Below, piece by piece: positions 30,935 through 40,121 of a DNA stretch of 64,000 nt. Under the pieces are notes generated by a model. That model ran no database searches. It was given only the letters and a program-made list of their open reading frames with translations, and was not told the origin of the DNA. Each line of letters starts with the position of its first letter. Position 1 is the first letter of the stretch. The stretch is taken from the NCBI RefSeq assembly GCF_019924045.1, contig NZ_JAHXBN010000022.1, forward strand, positions 124,001 through 188,000, in the 5' to 3' direction. Made by a program: the position numbers and the translations under genes. The stretch comes from Dyadobacter fermentans (GTDB taxonomy: Bacteria; Bacteroidota; Bacteroidia; Cytophagales; Spirosomataceae).

Positions 30935-32179
30935 ATGCTCTCAAACTACATCAAAATAGCCTGGAAGGTATTGCTACGGCATCCCTTCTATACTTTCATT
31001 ACACTGTTCGGCATCACCCTTACATTGACGGTGCTGATGGTTGTGACCTCTTTCCTCGACCATCTTTTCGGGGCGCATTATCCGGAAGCCAAGCGTGGCC
31101 GCTCGCTGTATATTGCTACGATTCTCCAAACCGATTCGGCCAATACGACCATGTCGTCGGGACCTGCTTCGTTCGAGTTTTTGAAGAAGTATGCCAAGTC
31201 ACTGAAAACTGCCGAGCGGGTGTCTATCATGAATAACTTCGGTTTTTCCAATGCATATGTAAATGGTAAGCGGATCAAGCTGAATACTAAATATACCGAC
31301 GTCGATTTCTGGTCGGTAACCGATTTCGAATTTCTGGAAGGCAAGCCTTACGACGACACAAATATCCGTAATGCAGACCACGTGGCAGTAATTACCGATG
31401 CCCTTCGCAAGGAGTATTTCGGTAGCGACGCCGAAACAGTGGTGGGAAAAACAATCGATATCGAAAATATAAACTACCGCGTGATAGGGGTTGTGAAGGG
31501 TAGCCCTCCGACGCGTGTATACACCTATTCGGACGTATATTTTCCTTACACAGCACCTAAAAGCAACTATGAGGAAAAAGGTATGCGCGGGCGCTTCGTA
31601 GCTATTGTTTTAGCTAAAAGTCTGGATGATCTTTCCGCTATTCAGGCAGAATTCGATAGCCACATTGCCCGCATCCCGCGCTCGGAGTATTCGGATAATA
31701 ACCGGTTCAATGTTCTGATCGTGAAGGCCGATACCTATTTTGACCATTTCCTCAGCATGTTTACCCGGGGCGAGAAGGACCGTGTTACACTTTACGCGAT
31801 CGTGGGACTTGTGCTGCTGATGATTATGGGGTTGCCGGCCGTGAACCTGGTGAATGTGAATGTCAGCCGCATTCTCGAACGCGCTTCGGAAATCGGTGTA
31901 AGGAAAGCGTTCGGAGCCCCTTCGAAAGCGCTTTTGTGGCAGTTTATCATCGAAAACGTATTCATTACCTTCATCGGCGGTGCATTTGCGCTGATCCTGA
32001 CCCTGGTAGTCATCCATTTTATCAATTCCAGTGGGTGGATCGCCTACGCCGACCTGACGATCAACTTGCCCGTATTCCTGGTCAGTGTGTTGGTATGCCT
32101 TGTTTTCGGGCTGCTGTCGGGCGTGTTGCCGGCTTTCAGAATGTCGAAACTGAAAATAGCCGAAGCGCTGAAAGTTTGA
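30935..32179 (+). CDS. ABC transporter permease, FtsX/MacB type
   Basis: 414 residues. First helix at about 17-38 (FYTFITLFGITLTLTVLMVV), periplasmic domain to about 285, then three helices beginning with YAIVGLVLLMIMGLPAVNLV. The cytoplasmic loop ILERASEIGVRKAFGAPSKA and the closing LPAFRMSKLKIAEALKV are the coupling motifs of the family. It probably pairs with the next permease (32229-33395) and the ATPase upstream. Adjacent intergenic regions carry TCATTCA word arrays. Confidence 0.88.
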   Translation: MLSNYIKIAWKVLLRHPFYTFITLFGITLTLTVLMVVTSFLDHLFGAHYPEAKRGRSLYIATILQTDSANTTMSSGPASFEFLKKYAKSLKTAERVSIMNNFGFSNAYVNGKRIKLNTKYTDVDFWSVTDFEFLEGKPYDDTNIRNADHVAVITDALRKEYFGSDAETVVGKTIDIENINYRVIGVVKGSPPTRVYTYSDVYFPYTAPKSNYEEKGMRGRFVAIVLAKSLDDLSAIQAEFDSHIARIPRSEYSDNNRFNVLIVKADTYFDHFLSMFTRGEKDRVTLYAIVGLVLLMIMGLPAVNLVNVNVSRILERASEIGVRKAFGAPSKALLWQFIIENVFITFIGGAFALILTLVVIHFINSSGWIAYADLTINLPVFLVSVLVCLVFGLLSGVLPAFRMSKLKIAEALKV

Positions 32180-32186
32180 TTTACCT

Positions 32187-32216
32187 GTTCACTCATTCAC
32201 TCATTCAGTCATTCAA
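32187..32216. repeat. Short TCATTCA word array
   Basis: Four TCATTCA-type words in tandem (CACTCATTCACTCATTCAGT and following) between two permease genes. It corresponds to one arm of the longer elements at 30750 and 33396. Confidence 0.55.
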
Positions 32217-32228
32217 AATTGACTAGCC

Positions 32229-33395
32229 ATGCTACGACATCTTTTTAAATTAATATGGAATAAAAAAGGCACGCATTCCCTGCTCATTATCGAGGTATGG
32301 GCCGCTTTTATGGTGCTTTTCGGCGTACTCACGCTCATTGTTTTCAATCTGCGGAACTACTTGCAGCCTATTGGTTTCCAATATGAGCAGGTATGGAACC
32401 TGGAACTGTCTTCGAACCAGGATACTACCGATATCGCCACAAAACTGCAGCGGACGATGCAACGGGTACGGTCGTATTCAGAAGTAACCGCTGCCAGTCG
32501 CATGAGCAGCAACACGCCCTTTTCGGCTAATCAGATAGGTAATTCGGTAACTTATAACAAGGTCAGCGTAGGCGGAGATTTTTATTACACCGACACCGAA
32601 CTAGCCCAAGTACTTGATTTACCTCTTAAAAAAGGACGATGGTATGCTGAAAGCGACCTGGTCGGTAAGTTCATTCCGATTGTGATTAATCAGGCTATGG
32701 AAGATAAATTGTTCCAGAACGAGTCGGGCTTGAACAAGGTTGTCAAGCGCGACGACAAGACTTCCTATAAAGTGGTCGGTATTGTAGACAAGTTCAAGGC
32801 GAAGGGGCTGTTTATGTCGGATAATCCTGCACTTTTTCAGATTCTGGAGAAAAACGACCGTTGGAATTCGAATATCCTCATTAAAACCAAACCGGGCACG
32901 GATGCCAACTTCGAAGCACGGCTGGTGAAAGATGTTGCGATGATGTTGCCCGGCTGGGGCGTGGAAGTGGGGTATCTCAAAGATTCGCGTAAAAACCGTG
33001 AAAATCTGACCCTTGTCCCCGTGCTGATATTCCTGATTGTGAGTGGGTTTCTTCTAACCAATGTCGCGCTAGGCCTTTTTGGCGTATTAAATCTGAATAT
33101 TGCCAAACGCAAGGGAGAAATAGGCCTGCGCCGTGCCATGGGTGCAACGGAGGCGGGGGTAACGGGCCAGTTTCTTGGTGAAATATGGGTGCTGGCGACA
33201 TTCAGCCTTATTATCGGCCTTATTTTTGCAGTTCAGTTCCCATTGATGAATGTTTTTGACCTGGATAAGGAAATTTACATCATTGCGATGTTGGCCGCCG
33301 TCGCCGTAATTTATATCATTGTAACACTATGTGCCTGGTTCCCCAGCAAGCAAGCCGCCATGATACATCCGGCTGTTGCTTTGCATGAGGAATGA
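32229..33395 (+). CDS. ABC transporter permease, FtsX/MacB type
   Basis: 388 residues with the same topology as the preceding gene: helix at about 19-40 (LIIEVWAAFMVLFGVLTLIV), periplasmic domain to about 255, then helices starting LVPVLIFLIVSGFLLTNVAL, the loop NIAKRKGEIGLRRAMGATEA and the end PSKQAAMIHPAVALHEE. Two unequal permeases behind one ATPase suggest a heterodimeric transporter. The response regulator and kinase downstream probably sense or control its function. Confidence 0.87.
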   Translation: MLRHLFKLIWNKKGTHSLLIIEVWAAFMVLFGVLTLIVFNLRNYLQPIGFQYEQVWNLELSSNQDTTDIATKLQRTMQRVRSYSEVTAASRMSSNTPFSANQIGNSVTYNKVSVGGDFYYTDTELAQVLDLPLKKGRWYAESDLVGKFIPIVINQAMEDKLFQNESGLNKVVKRDDKTSYKVVGIVDKFKAKGLFMSDNPALFQILEKNDRWNSNILIKTKPGTDANFEARLVKDVAMMLPGWGVEVGYLKDSRKNRENLTLVPVLIFLIVSGFLLTNVALGLFGVLNLNIAKRKGEIGLRRAMGATEAGVTGQFLGEIWVLATFSLIIGLIFAVQFPLMNVFDLDKEIYIIAMLAAVAVIYIIVTLCAWFPSKQAAMIHPAVALHEE

Positions 33396-33570
33396 ATGAG
33401 TTAATGATTGAATGACTGAATGATTGAATGGTTAGTCATTAGGTCAGAAGTGGTCAAGTATTGTTTTTATTTTCACAATTTCATGGCCAGGCCTGACCAC
33501 ACTTGAATTTTTATTCACTCATTCAAATTTCAAATTTCAATCATTCAATCATTCAATCATTCAAAATTCC
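33396..33570. repeat. Intergenic element with inverted TGAATGA and GGTCA words
   Basis: Left part: TGAATGATTGAATGACTGAA-type words, then GGTCAGAAGTGGTCAAG. Right part: CCTGACCACACTTGA and TCATTCA/TCAATCATTCA words up to 33565. It is a second copy of the 30750-30925 architecture with the same words in different numbers. Confidence 0.65.
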
Positions 33571-33572
33571 CC

Positions 33573-34946
33573 ATGCTCCTTATCGTAGACGACGACCTGG
33601 CTATCCGTACCTCTCTCTTGCTTCTTTTGAAAAAGGAGGGCTTCGAAGTGCGTGGGGCAGGATCGCCGGAGGAAACATTTGAAATACTGAAAGCAGTTAC
33701 ACCGGAGCTGATATTGCTCGACCTCAATTTCTCGATCGAAACGTCGGGACGGGAGGGAATGCATTTGCTGCAACGGATCAAAAAACACAATGCGGCAATT
33801 CCGGTGATCCTGATTACCGGTTGGGGGACGATCGATCTCGCGGTTCGGGGAATGAAAGAAGGCGCTGCCGATTTCGTGACCAAGCCCTGGCAAAACGATT
33901 ACCTGATCCAGTCCATCCGAACGATCCTTAACCTGTCCAAACCGGCGCAGCAGGCGGGAAGCCGCCGGAAATTGGATCAGCAGTATCATTTCGAAAACAT
34001 CGTTGGCGAAGATCCGAAACTGCTCGATATCCTCGAAACCGTCGGGCGCGTTGCACCTACGGACGCCCCCGTGCTCATTACGGGCGAGAGCGGGACAGGT
34101 AAGGAACTTATCGCCGAAGCCATCCACCTCAACAGCCGCCGTAAAATGCGGCCGTTCGTGAAGGTGAACCTGGGTGGCATTTCTTCCACATTGTTCGAAA
34201 GCGAGCTGTTCGGGCATGTGCGGGGCGCATTCACCGATGCCAAAACCGACCGGATGGGCCGTTTCGAAATGGCACATCGCGGCACGATTTTCCTGGATGA
34301 GATCGGCGAACTGGACCTATCGAGTCAGGTAAAACTGCTCCGCGTGTTGCAGGAGCGTACATTCGAGCCGCTGGGAAGCAGTAAGAGCCGGACGGTAGAT
34401 GTGCGGGTAATATGCGCTACCAACCGTAATTTGGAGGAAATGGTGGCACAGGGCACATTTCGCGAGGACCTCTATTACCGCATTAACCTGATCACCGTAA
34501 AGTTACCCGCATTGCGCGAGCGGCCCGACGATATTCCGCTGCTCTCCGCGTTTTTTGCGGATAACCTGAAAACCATCTACAACCGGCCGGAACTGAAAAT
34601 CAGCAATGCGGCTTTGAAATGGCTTAAAACATTGCCGCTTCAAGGCAACATCCGCCAGCTCAAAAACCTGGTGGAGCGGACGGTACTCCTCGCCGGTAAT
34701 AACATGCTCGATATCGACGATTTCCAGCGTAACCTGCATGCCGGTAATGCGGCATCCACGCAAAAACATGTGCCGGAAGTAGGCAGCATTACATTGGAGG
34801 AAATGGAATACCAGATGATCGTCCGGGCCATGCAGCACCATCAAAACAAGGTAAGCAAAGTGGCCCGTTCGCTGGGGATTACCCGCTTTGCATTGTACCG
34901 GCGGTTGGAGAAATTCGGCATCTCGTTTGACTCGGAAGAAGTATGA
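33573..34946 (+). CDS. Sigma-54-dependent response regulator (NtrC family)
   Basis: 457 residues. Receiver domain 1-120 with the acidic pair Asp7/Asp8, the phospho-acceptor Asp50 (LILLDLNF) and a Lys in VTKPW near 105. AAA+ domain about 140-370 with Walker A GESGTGKE, the sigma-54 contact loop GAFTDA, and Walker B FLDEIGEL. The C-terminus (about 415-450) is a Fis-type HTH (VSKVARSLGITRFALYRRLE). It would activate RpoN-dependent promoters when phosphorylated by the kinase encoded next with ATGA overlap. Likely targets are the nearby transporter genes, but no strong sigma-54 site is visible. Confidence 0.92.
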   Translation: MLLIVDDDLAIRTSLLLLLKKEGFEVRGAGSPEETFEILKAVTPELILLDLNFSIETSGREGMHLLQRIKKHNAAIPVILITGWGTIDLAVRGMKEGAADFVTKPWQNDYLIQSIRTILNLSKPAQQAGSRRKLDQQYHFENIVGEDPKLLDILETVGRVAPTDAPVLITGESGTGKELIAEAIHLNSRRKMRPFVKVNLGGISSTLFESELFGHVRGAFTDAKTDRMGRFEMAHRGTIFLDEIGELDLSSQVKLLRVLQERTFEPLGSSKSRTVDVRVICATNRNLEEMVAQGTFREDLYYRINLITVKLPALRERPDDIPLLSAFFADNLKTIYNRPELKISNAALKWLKTLPLQGNIRQLKNLVERTVLLAGNNMLDIDDFQRNLHAGNAASTQKHVPEVGSITLEEMEYQMIVRAMQHHQNKVSKVARSLGITRFALYRRLEKFGISFDSEEV

Positions 34947-36229
34947 GGTTGTCCACGAAAGCGAAATACATTGCCTACATCACGGCTCTGCACCTGGTGC
35001 TGGTCCTGTTGGTGTATAAACTGCTATTTGAGAATAAGGCCCTTTTTATCGCCTCGGAAGTTTTTCTGCTGTTGTCGGCTGGCATGTCTATCATTCTCTA
35101 CAACAATTTTATGCAACCTATCCAATTTGTGAAGTCCGGAATCGAAGCCATTAAGGACAAGGATTTTTCGATCAAATTTGTCCCGACAGGCAAAGGGGAG
35201 GTCGATGTGCTGATCGAGGTGTATAATTTGATGATCGACCAGCTGCGTGAGGAGCGGATCAAGCTGAACGAGCAGCATTTCTTTCTGGAAAAACTCATCG
35301 AAGCATCGCCAATTTCCATCATTATCCTCGATTACGACGACCGCATCGAATCCCTCAACAGCAAAGCAAAAAGCCAGTTCGGGCAAGATAATAGTGCATT
35401 AATGGGGAAAAAGCCGGAGGAAACCGACCTGCCATTGCTCAGCGAGCTCGCCGGCCTGCTGGACGGGGAATCCAGGCTGATCAAAACCAATGGCATTGCT
35501 ACGTTTAAGGCGCAGCGCTCGCATTTCATGGACCGCGGCTTCCGGCGGTCGTTTCTGATGATTGAGGAGCTGACTAACGAAATCCTGGAATCGGAGAAGA
35601 ATGCTTACGGAAAGGTGATCAGGATGATGGCCCATGAAGTGAATAACACTTTGGGAGCCACTGATTCGATATTGCAGACGACGACGCATCTGCTGCCGGA
35701 CTCCGACTATGGCGATATCAAGGACGCATTGCACGTGGCGTCGGAGCGCAATCAGCAGCTCACACGCTTTATGCGCAACTTCGCGGACGTGGTGCGCCTG
35801 CCCGCGCCTGTACACGAACGTACGGATATGGGCGCGCTGACGCGCGACGTGGCCGTATTTATGCAGAATGCGGCTTCTATTCGCAATGTAACAGTGGTGA
35901 GTGAATCGCAGGAAAACGTATTCTGGCAGGTCGATAAGGGGCAAATGGAGCAAGTACTGATCAATGTGATCAAGAATGCCGTAGAAGCCTGCGAGAGCGG
36001 GCAGGAAGTGAGGATCAGCGCGACGAAGGACCACCTGGCCGTCCGCAACAATGGAAAACCGATCGACCCGGATGTAGCTGCCCAACTGTTCAACCCGTTT
36101 TTCAGTACCAAACGGGACGGGCAGGGCATCGGCCTCACATTAACCCGTGAAATACTGGGCAATCACGGCTTCGATTTTACATTGGAAACCGGGCCCGACG
36201 GCTGGACCGAGTTCCGCATTGAAAAATAG
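34943..36229 (+). CDS. Sensor histidine kinase
   Basis: 428 residues. Two membrane helices (about 10-28 and 34-54) with almost no periplasmic part, so it probably senses a membrane or cytosolic cue. A HAMP-like segment (55-105) and a PAS-like domain (about 110-205) follow. The phospho-acceptor His231 is in MMAHEVNN, the N-box is INVIKNAVEAC, and the lid region has GQGIGLTLTREIL. It is the partner of the NtrC-type regulator (overlapping start). Such pairs often sit beside FtsX-type exporters in Bacteroidota. Confidence 0.9.
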   Translation: MRLSTKAKYIAYITALHLVLVLLVYKLLFENKALFIASEVFLLLSAGMSIILYNNFMQPIQFVKSGIEAIKDKDFSIKFVPTGKGEVDVLIEVYNLMIDQLREERIKLNEQHFFLEKLIEASPISIIILDYDDRIESLNSKAKSQFGQDNSALMGKKPEETDLPLLSELAGLLDGESRLIKTNGIATFKAQRSHFMDRGFRRSFLMIEELTNEILESEKNAYGKVIRMMAHEVNNTLGATDSILQTTTHLLPDSDYGDIKDALHVASERNQQLTRFMRNFADVVRLPAPVHERTDMGALTRDVAVFMQNAASIRNVTVVSESQENVFWQVDKGQMEQVLINVIKNAVEACESGQEVRISATKDHLAVRNNGKPIDPDVAAQLFNPFFSTKRDGQGIGLTLTREILGNHGFDFTLETGPDGWTEFRIEK

Positions 36230-36234
36230 GAGAG

Positions 36235-37248
36235 CTAACTTTTCCGAATGCCTATTGCAAATGCCTTTGCGGGGTTGGTAACCATTAGTGTGCGGATGTC
36301 GGCATCGGTAAAGCTATTCGCTTTCAATGCCGGAACCAGCTTGTCGGAAATCGTCGTGAAGCCGCGAAACTCGCCTCCGCCAGGTTCTCCGGGACGGTAC
36401 CAGCCCGCGTCGTGCGAAATCAGCACCTGGCCAAGTTGGCTTTTGTTTTTCAAAAAAGTAAGCAGGTCCACGTGCTTGTCGATATTATCGGCATTCACAC
36501 CGTCGAGGCTGATCCAGCAGCCGCTTCGACCTACACTTTCCAGCTCTTCCGGGCTTCCGCTCGCATGTACCCACACGAATGCGGACGGACTCACGCCCGA
36601 TTGTTTCAATATTTCAATTTCCTCCCGTGCAGGTAATGCAGGCCCCGTGTGGGAACATATGGTGAGCCCTGTTTTCAAATGCGTGAGTGTCGCGGCCCTG
36701 ATCAGCTTTTGATGAAGGTCTGACAACGCACCGCTATTGACGCCGGTTTTGATGAATCCGGGCCGGATGCCGGTGCCTTCGATGCCATGCTCGAACTCGG
36801 CAATCCAGCGGCTTGCCAATTGCTCTGTGGTTTCGGTGAACGCCCATTGGGGTAAATATTTATTATCCGAAGCACCATAGTACCCGGTATTGGTCAGGAT
36901 ATTCAGGCCCGATTGTTCAGAAAGTTTTTTTAACAAAACCACATCCCTGCCAATGAATGCAGGCGTGCATTCCATCAGCGTTTGAATGCCGCGCTGTTTG
37001 ATTTCGAGTAAATAGGGCAGGACTTTGCGGATTACCTCATCATGCTTCCAGCGATCCGGCGAAATTTTCTCCGCGCCGATGAAATCGACCATCACGTGTT
37101 CATGAATCAACGATTTGCCAAGCGCTGAGGCAGCGATTTTCCCTTTGACAGAATAGGTGTAAGGCTCCTCTGAAATGCCGACGCTTGCCATGATAGGTGT
37201 CATGGCGAGTGTGGTCAGGAATTGCCTGCGGGAAATGTGATTAGCCAT
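36235..37248 (-). CDS. Phosphotriesterase-family amidohydrolase, exported
   Basis: 337 residues. The N-terminus has a twin-arginine-like signal (SRRQFLTTLAM), so the enzyme is probably exported folded. The TIM-barrel metal ligands of the phosphotriesterase family are visible: HEH in SLIHEHVMVDF (about 46-54), Lys in GFIKTGVNSG, His in ICSHTG and WVHASG, and Asp in SHDAGWY. Relatives act as lactonases or esterases; true organophosphate activity is rare. It is a single gene facing the kinase gene. Confidence 0.82.
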   Translation of the reverse strand: MANHISRRQFLTTLAMTPIMASVGISEEPYTYSVKGKIAASALGKSLIHEHVMVDFIGAEKISPDRWKHDEVIRKVLPYLLEIKQRGIQTLMECTPAFIGRDVVLLKKLSEQSGLNILTNTGYYGASDNKYLPQWAFTETTEQLASRWIAEFEHGIEGTGIRPGFIKTGVNSGALSDLHQKLIRAATLTHLKTGLTICSHTGPALPAREEIEILKQSGVSPSAFVWVHASGSPEELESVGRSGCWISLDGVNADNIDKHVDLLTFLKNKSQLGQVLISHDAGWYRPGEPGGGEFRGFTTISDKLVPALKANSFTDADIRTLMVTNPAKAFAIGIRKS

Positions 37249-37292
37249 ATTACCTTTTGAGCTAAAAGGTAATCGACGCGTTGATCTCCTAC

Positions 37293-38492
37293 TTACTCAA
37301 TAATAATAAACGGCGTAGGACTGAAAGAAATCACGAAAATCACAAAGGCGACGATGCCTAGAATGAACCGCGGGGTGTCGAGTGGCGTGTTGTCCTCCGT
37401 TTCGGGGTGGCGGATGCCGAGGAAACGGCCCAGGATAAACACAAACGGCAGCAAATTGACCGAACCGTCCCAATCCGGGCGGACGTAGGTGAGGGCAAAC
37501 TGGCCAACGACGATCAGCAGGCTGGTCATCAACGCTGTCGACGGGTTATCGAATGCGCGTTTGAAACAGATATAAAGGAAATAGACGTAAATGGCGAGGT
37601 AAAACAGTCGTTCGTAAAACACGGCATCGCTGCCTGTCGCAAAGGACTCCGTGCGGAACACGCCTAAACCCGCATAAAACGCAAAAATGCCAAACAGAAC
37701 CGGTGCCACAACATTGAAACGCTTCTTTCCGATCATACCATAGAGAATATGGCCGCCATCGAGCTGGCCGATGGGTATGAGGTTCAGCGAAGTGAAAAAG
37801 AGTGCCAGATACCCCGCAAAAAGATAGGGGTAGTGGATGATCTCGTACGCGTGCGGCAGGCGCGCCGGGTCGGCCACGTAATTTTTGAAAAACCAGAACA
37901 GGATATTGTCCCCGAGCATCAGGTTACCAGCGGGGTTTTCGTAGGCAAATTGAGGGTAATTTAGTCCGAAACGCTCGTATTCGGGGTGAATTTTGAAGAT
38001 GTAATCCGGCGGAGGCAAATGGGTGAAACCATACCAGAGTACTACCAATGCTGCCAGAAAGCCTGCCAGCGGTCCTGCGATGCCAATGTCAAAGAACTTG
38101 ACGCGGGATTTAACCACTTCCTTGATCCGGATGAATGCTCCCAGCGTGCCGATACTTTGTGAGATGCCAAACCACAATGGAATGTAATAGGGTAGCGTAA
38201 CCTTCACTTTATGCGCTTTCGCGACGAAGTAATGGCCAAATTCATGTATCGTAAGGATCAGCAGGAACGGTATCGAGAAATGAAAACCCTGGATGAATTC
38301 AGCCCAACCCATCGGTTTGGTGGGAATCGGCACCTCCTTACCGTCCGGTTGGCCGATCAGGAAAAAGAGCATGTCATAAACGAACCCAAAAATATTCCCG
38401 AACATCCATTCGGCACCGGCCATCGTCGTGGTGATGATGGTGATGATAAAAAGGGCTGCCTGGATGACGTGGGTTCGTGTGTTAGACTGCAT
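37293..38492 (-). CDS. Site-2 protease family protein (M50 intramembrane metalloprotease)
   Basis: 399 residues from ATG 38492, mostly membrane-embedded. The zinc motif HEFGH lies in LTIHEFGHYFVAKAHKV and the third ligand in LIPIGQLDGGHILY (NxxPxxxLDG type), so the active site is complete. There is no PDZ domain. It resembles EGY1/EGY2-like site-2 proteases common in Cytophagales. The start overlaps the stop of the HAD gene by 11 bp. It may release membrane-bound regulators; the substrate is unknown. Confidence 0.85.
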   Translation of the reverse strand: MQSNTRTHVIQAALFIITIITTTMAGAEWMFGNIFGFVYDMLFFLIGQPDGKEVPIPTKPMGWAEFIQGFHFSIPFLLILTIHEFGHYFVAKAHKVKVTLPYYIPLWFGISQSIGTLGAFIRIKEVVKSRVKFFDIGIAGPLAGFLAALVVLWYGFTHLPPPDYIFKIHPEYERFGLNYPQFAYENPAGNLMLGDNILFWFFKNYVADPARLPHAYEIIHYPYLFAGYLALFFTSLNLIPIGQLDGGHILYGMIGKKRFNVVAPVLFGIFAFYAGLGVFRTESFATGSDAVFYERLFYLAIYVYFLYICFKRAFDNPSTALMTSLLIVVGQFALTYVRPDWDGSVNLLPFVFILGRFLGIRHPETEDNTPLDTPRFILGIVAFVIFVISFSPTPFIIIE

Positions 38493-39117
38493 AGTCTTTG
38501 AGGTATTCCAGAATAGTAACCGGCTTTTGGACGTGGATGGTTTCGATACCGAGCTGCGATGCGCTGCGGATATTGTCCGCATTGTCGTCGAGGAAAAGTG
38601 TTTCTTCCGCTTTCAGACCTGCTTTGGCCAGTACTTCCTGGTAAATACGGGGATCGGGCTTCATCAGGCCCATTTCGTAGGAAAGAAAAACGATTTCGAA
38701 CAAATCTTCCAGCTTTTCAACACCCGTCGATGCTTCCAGGATCTTGTTCACCTGTGTAATGTGGATCGAACTGGTATTGCTGAGCAGGAACAGCCGGTAC
38801 TTTGTCGCCAGCTTTTTAAGCAGCTCCACGCGCTCAGGCGGGAGGTCGAGCAGCAAACTGTTCCAGGCGGTGTCGATGGCTTCGTCCGACAGATCAGGAA
38901 AATTCAGGATTTCGCGCACATAGTTCCGGAACGTGGGTTCGTCCATCAGGCCGGTTTCAAACTGGCGGAAAATTTCGCTCTCTTTGAAAATCGTCAGGAT
39001 CTCTTGCTGCTCACGCCCGCTCAGATCGGCAAATGATTTGGAAGCAATGGGGACGTCGATGTTGAGAATGACGTCACCGAGGTCGAAAATGATGTTCCTG
39101 ATTTGGTCGTTTTTCAT
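38482..39117 (-). CDS. HAD-family hydrolase (phosphatase)
   Basis: 211 residues. HAD motifs: FDLGDVILNID (motif I; the usual FDLGGVL with Asp after it replaced by GDVI, while the nucleophile Asp is in FDLGD), LLSNTSSIH (motif II Ser/Thr), Lys in MGLMKPDPRIYQ (motif III) and FLDDNADNI (motif IV). The helical cap between motifs I and II marks class I enzymes such as YihX-type sugar phosphatases or epoxide-hydrolase-like HADs. It lies 9 bp behind accA and overlaps the protease gene. Confidence 0.85.
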   Translation of the reverse strand: MKNDQIRNIIFDLGDVILNIDVPIASKSFADLSGREQQEILTIFKESEIFRQFETGLMDEPTFRNYVREILNFPDLSDEAIDTAWNSLLLDLPPERVELLKKLATKYRLFLLSNTSSIHITQVNKILEASTGVEKLEDLFEIVFLSYEMGLMKPDPRIYQEVLAKAGLKAEETLFLDDNADNIRSASQLGIETIHVQKPVTILEYLKDYAV

Positions 39118-39125
39118 GGGTATGC

Positions 39126-40082
39126 TTATGCTTCTACTACCACGCCCATTGCACAGAATTTATCGATCCGCTGATCGATGCGGTCCTGCTCGCTGATGGC
39201 GCCGAGTTCGGCAATATTTTCGAGAATTGTTCTTTTCAGCTCTTCGGCCATCCATTTATGGTCGAGGTGGGCGCCACCAAGCGGCTCGGCGATAATGCCG
39301 TCTACCAGTCCATAGTTGGTCATGTCTTTGGCCGTAATTTTCATCGCTTCGGCAGCCTGCTCCTTGAAATCCCAGCTTCTCCAAAGGATCGCCGAGCAGT
39401 TTTCAGGGGAAATTACCGAGTACCAGGTGTTTTCGAGCATCAGCACGCGGTCGCCGATGGCAATACCCAATGCCCCGCCGGAAGCACCTTCGCCGATCAC
39501 GATACAGATCACGGGTACTTTCAGCATAAACATTTCTTTGAGGTTGCGGGCGATCGCCTCGCCTTGTCCGCGCTCTTCGGCTTCCATACCGGGGAATGCA
39601 CCCGGGGTGTCGATCAGCGTCACGATAGGCTTGTTGAATTTCTCGGCCAGTTTCATCAGGCGCAAAGCTTTGCGGTAGCCTTCCGGGTTCGGCATACCGA
39701 AGTTCCGGTGCTGGCGCTGCTTCGTATTACGGCCTTTTTGCTGTCCGATGAGCATGAATGACTGCCCTCCGACATTGGCCAGCCCACCGATAATAGCCGG
39801 ATCGTCGCGCACCTGGCGGTCTCCGTGCAATTCGATAAACTCGTCGCAGATCAGTTCGATGTAGTCAAGCGTGTACGGACGATCGGGGTGGCGGGAGAGT
39901 TGCACACGCTGCCAGCGCGTGAGGTTTTCAAATATTTCTTTTCGAAGGTTGGTGATGTTGCCTTCCAGCAACGCAATGGCGTCCGAAAAATCGACATTGT
40001 TTTCTTTCGCCAACGCTTTCATTTCTTCGAGCTTGCGTTCGAGCTCGGCCATAGGCTTTTCAAAATCGAGGTATGTTCTCAT
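39126..40082 (-). CDS. accA: Acetyl-CoA carboxylase carboxyltransferase subunit alpha
   Basis: 318 residues, the usual AccA length. It starts [17 protein letters not shown] and has the crotonase-like carboxyltransferase core with [54 protein letters not shown] and [12 protein letters not shown]. With AccD it transfers the carboxyl group from carboxybiotin to acetyl-CoA, the first step of fatty acid synthesis. AccD is not in the window. Confidence 0.97.
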   Translation of the reverse strand: MRTYLDFEKPMAELERKLEEMKALAKENNVDFSDAIALLEGNITNLRKEIFENLTRWQRVQLSRHPDRPYTLDYIELICDEFIELHGDRQVRDDPAIIGGLANVGGQSFMLIGQQKGRNTKQRQHRNFGMPNPEGYRKALRLMKLAEKFNKPIVTLIDTPGAFPGMEAEERGQGEAIARNLKEMFMLKVPVICIVIGEGASGGALGIAIGDRVLMLENTWYSVISPENCSAILWRSWDFKEQAAEAMKITAKDMTNYGLVDGIIAEPLGGAHLDHKWMAEELKRTILENIAELGAISEQDRIDQRIDKFCAMGVVVEA

Positions 40083-40121
40083 AATTCAGGTTCTGTGATT
40101 AGTGGGCGGGATCAGGTACGG

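Noticed and set aside
30750..33570. TCATTCA heptamer arrays as a CRISPR array
   Set aside because: The repeat unit is 7 nt, copies are contiguous without unique spacers, arms are inverted, and no cas gene is near.
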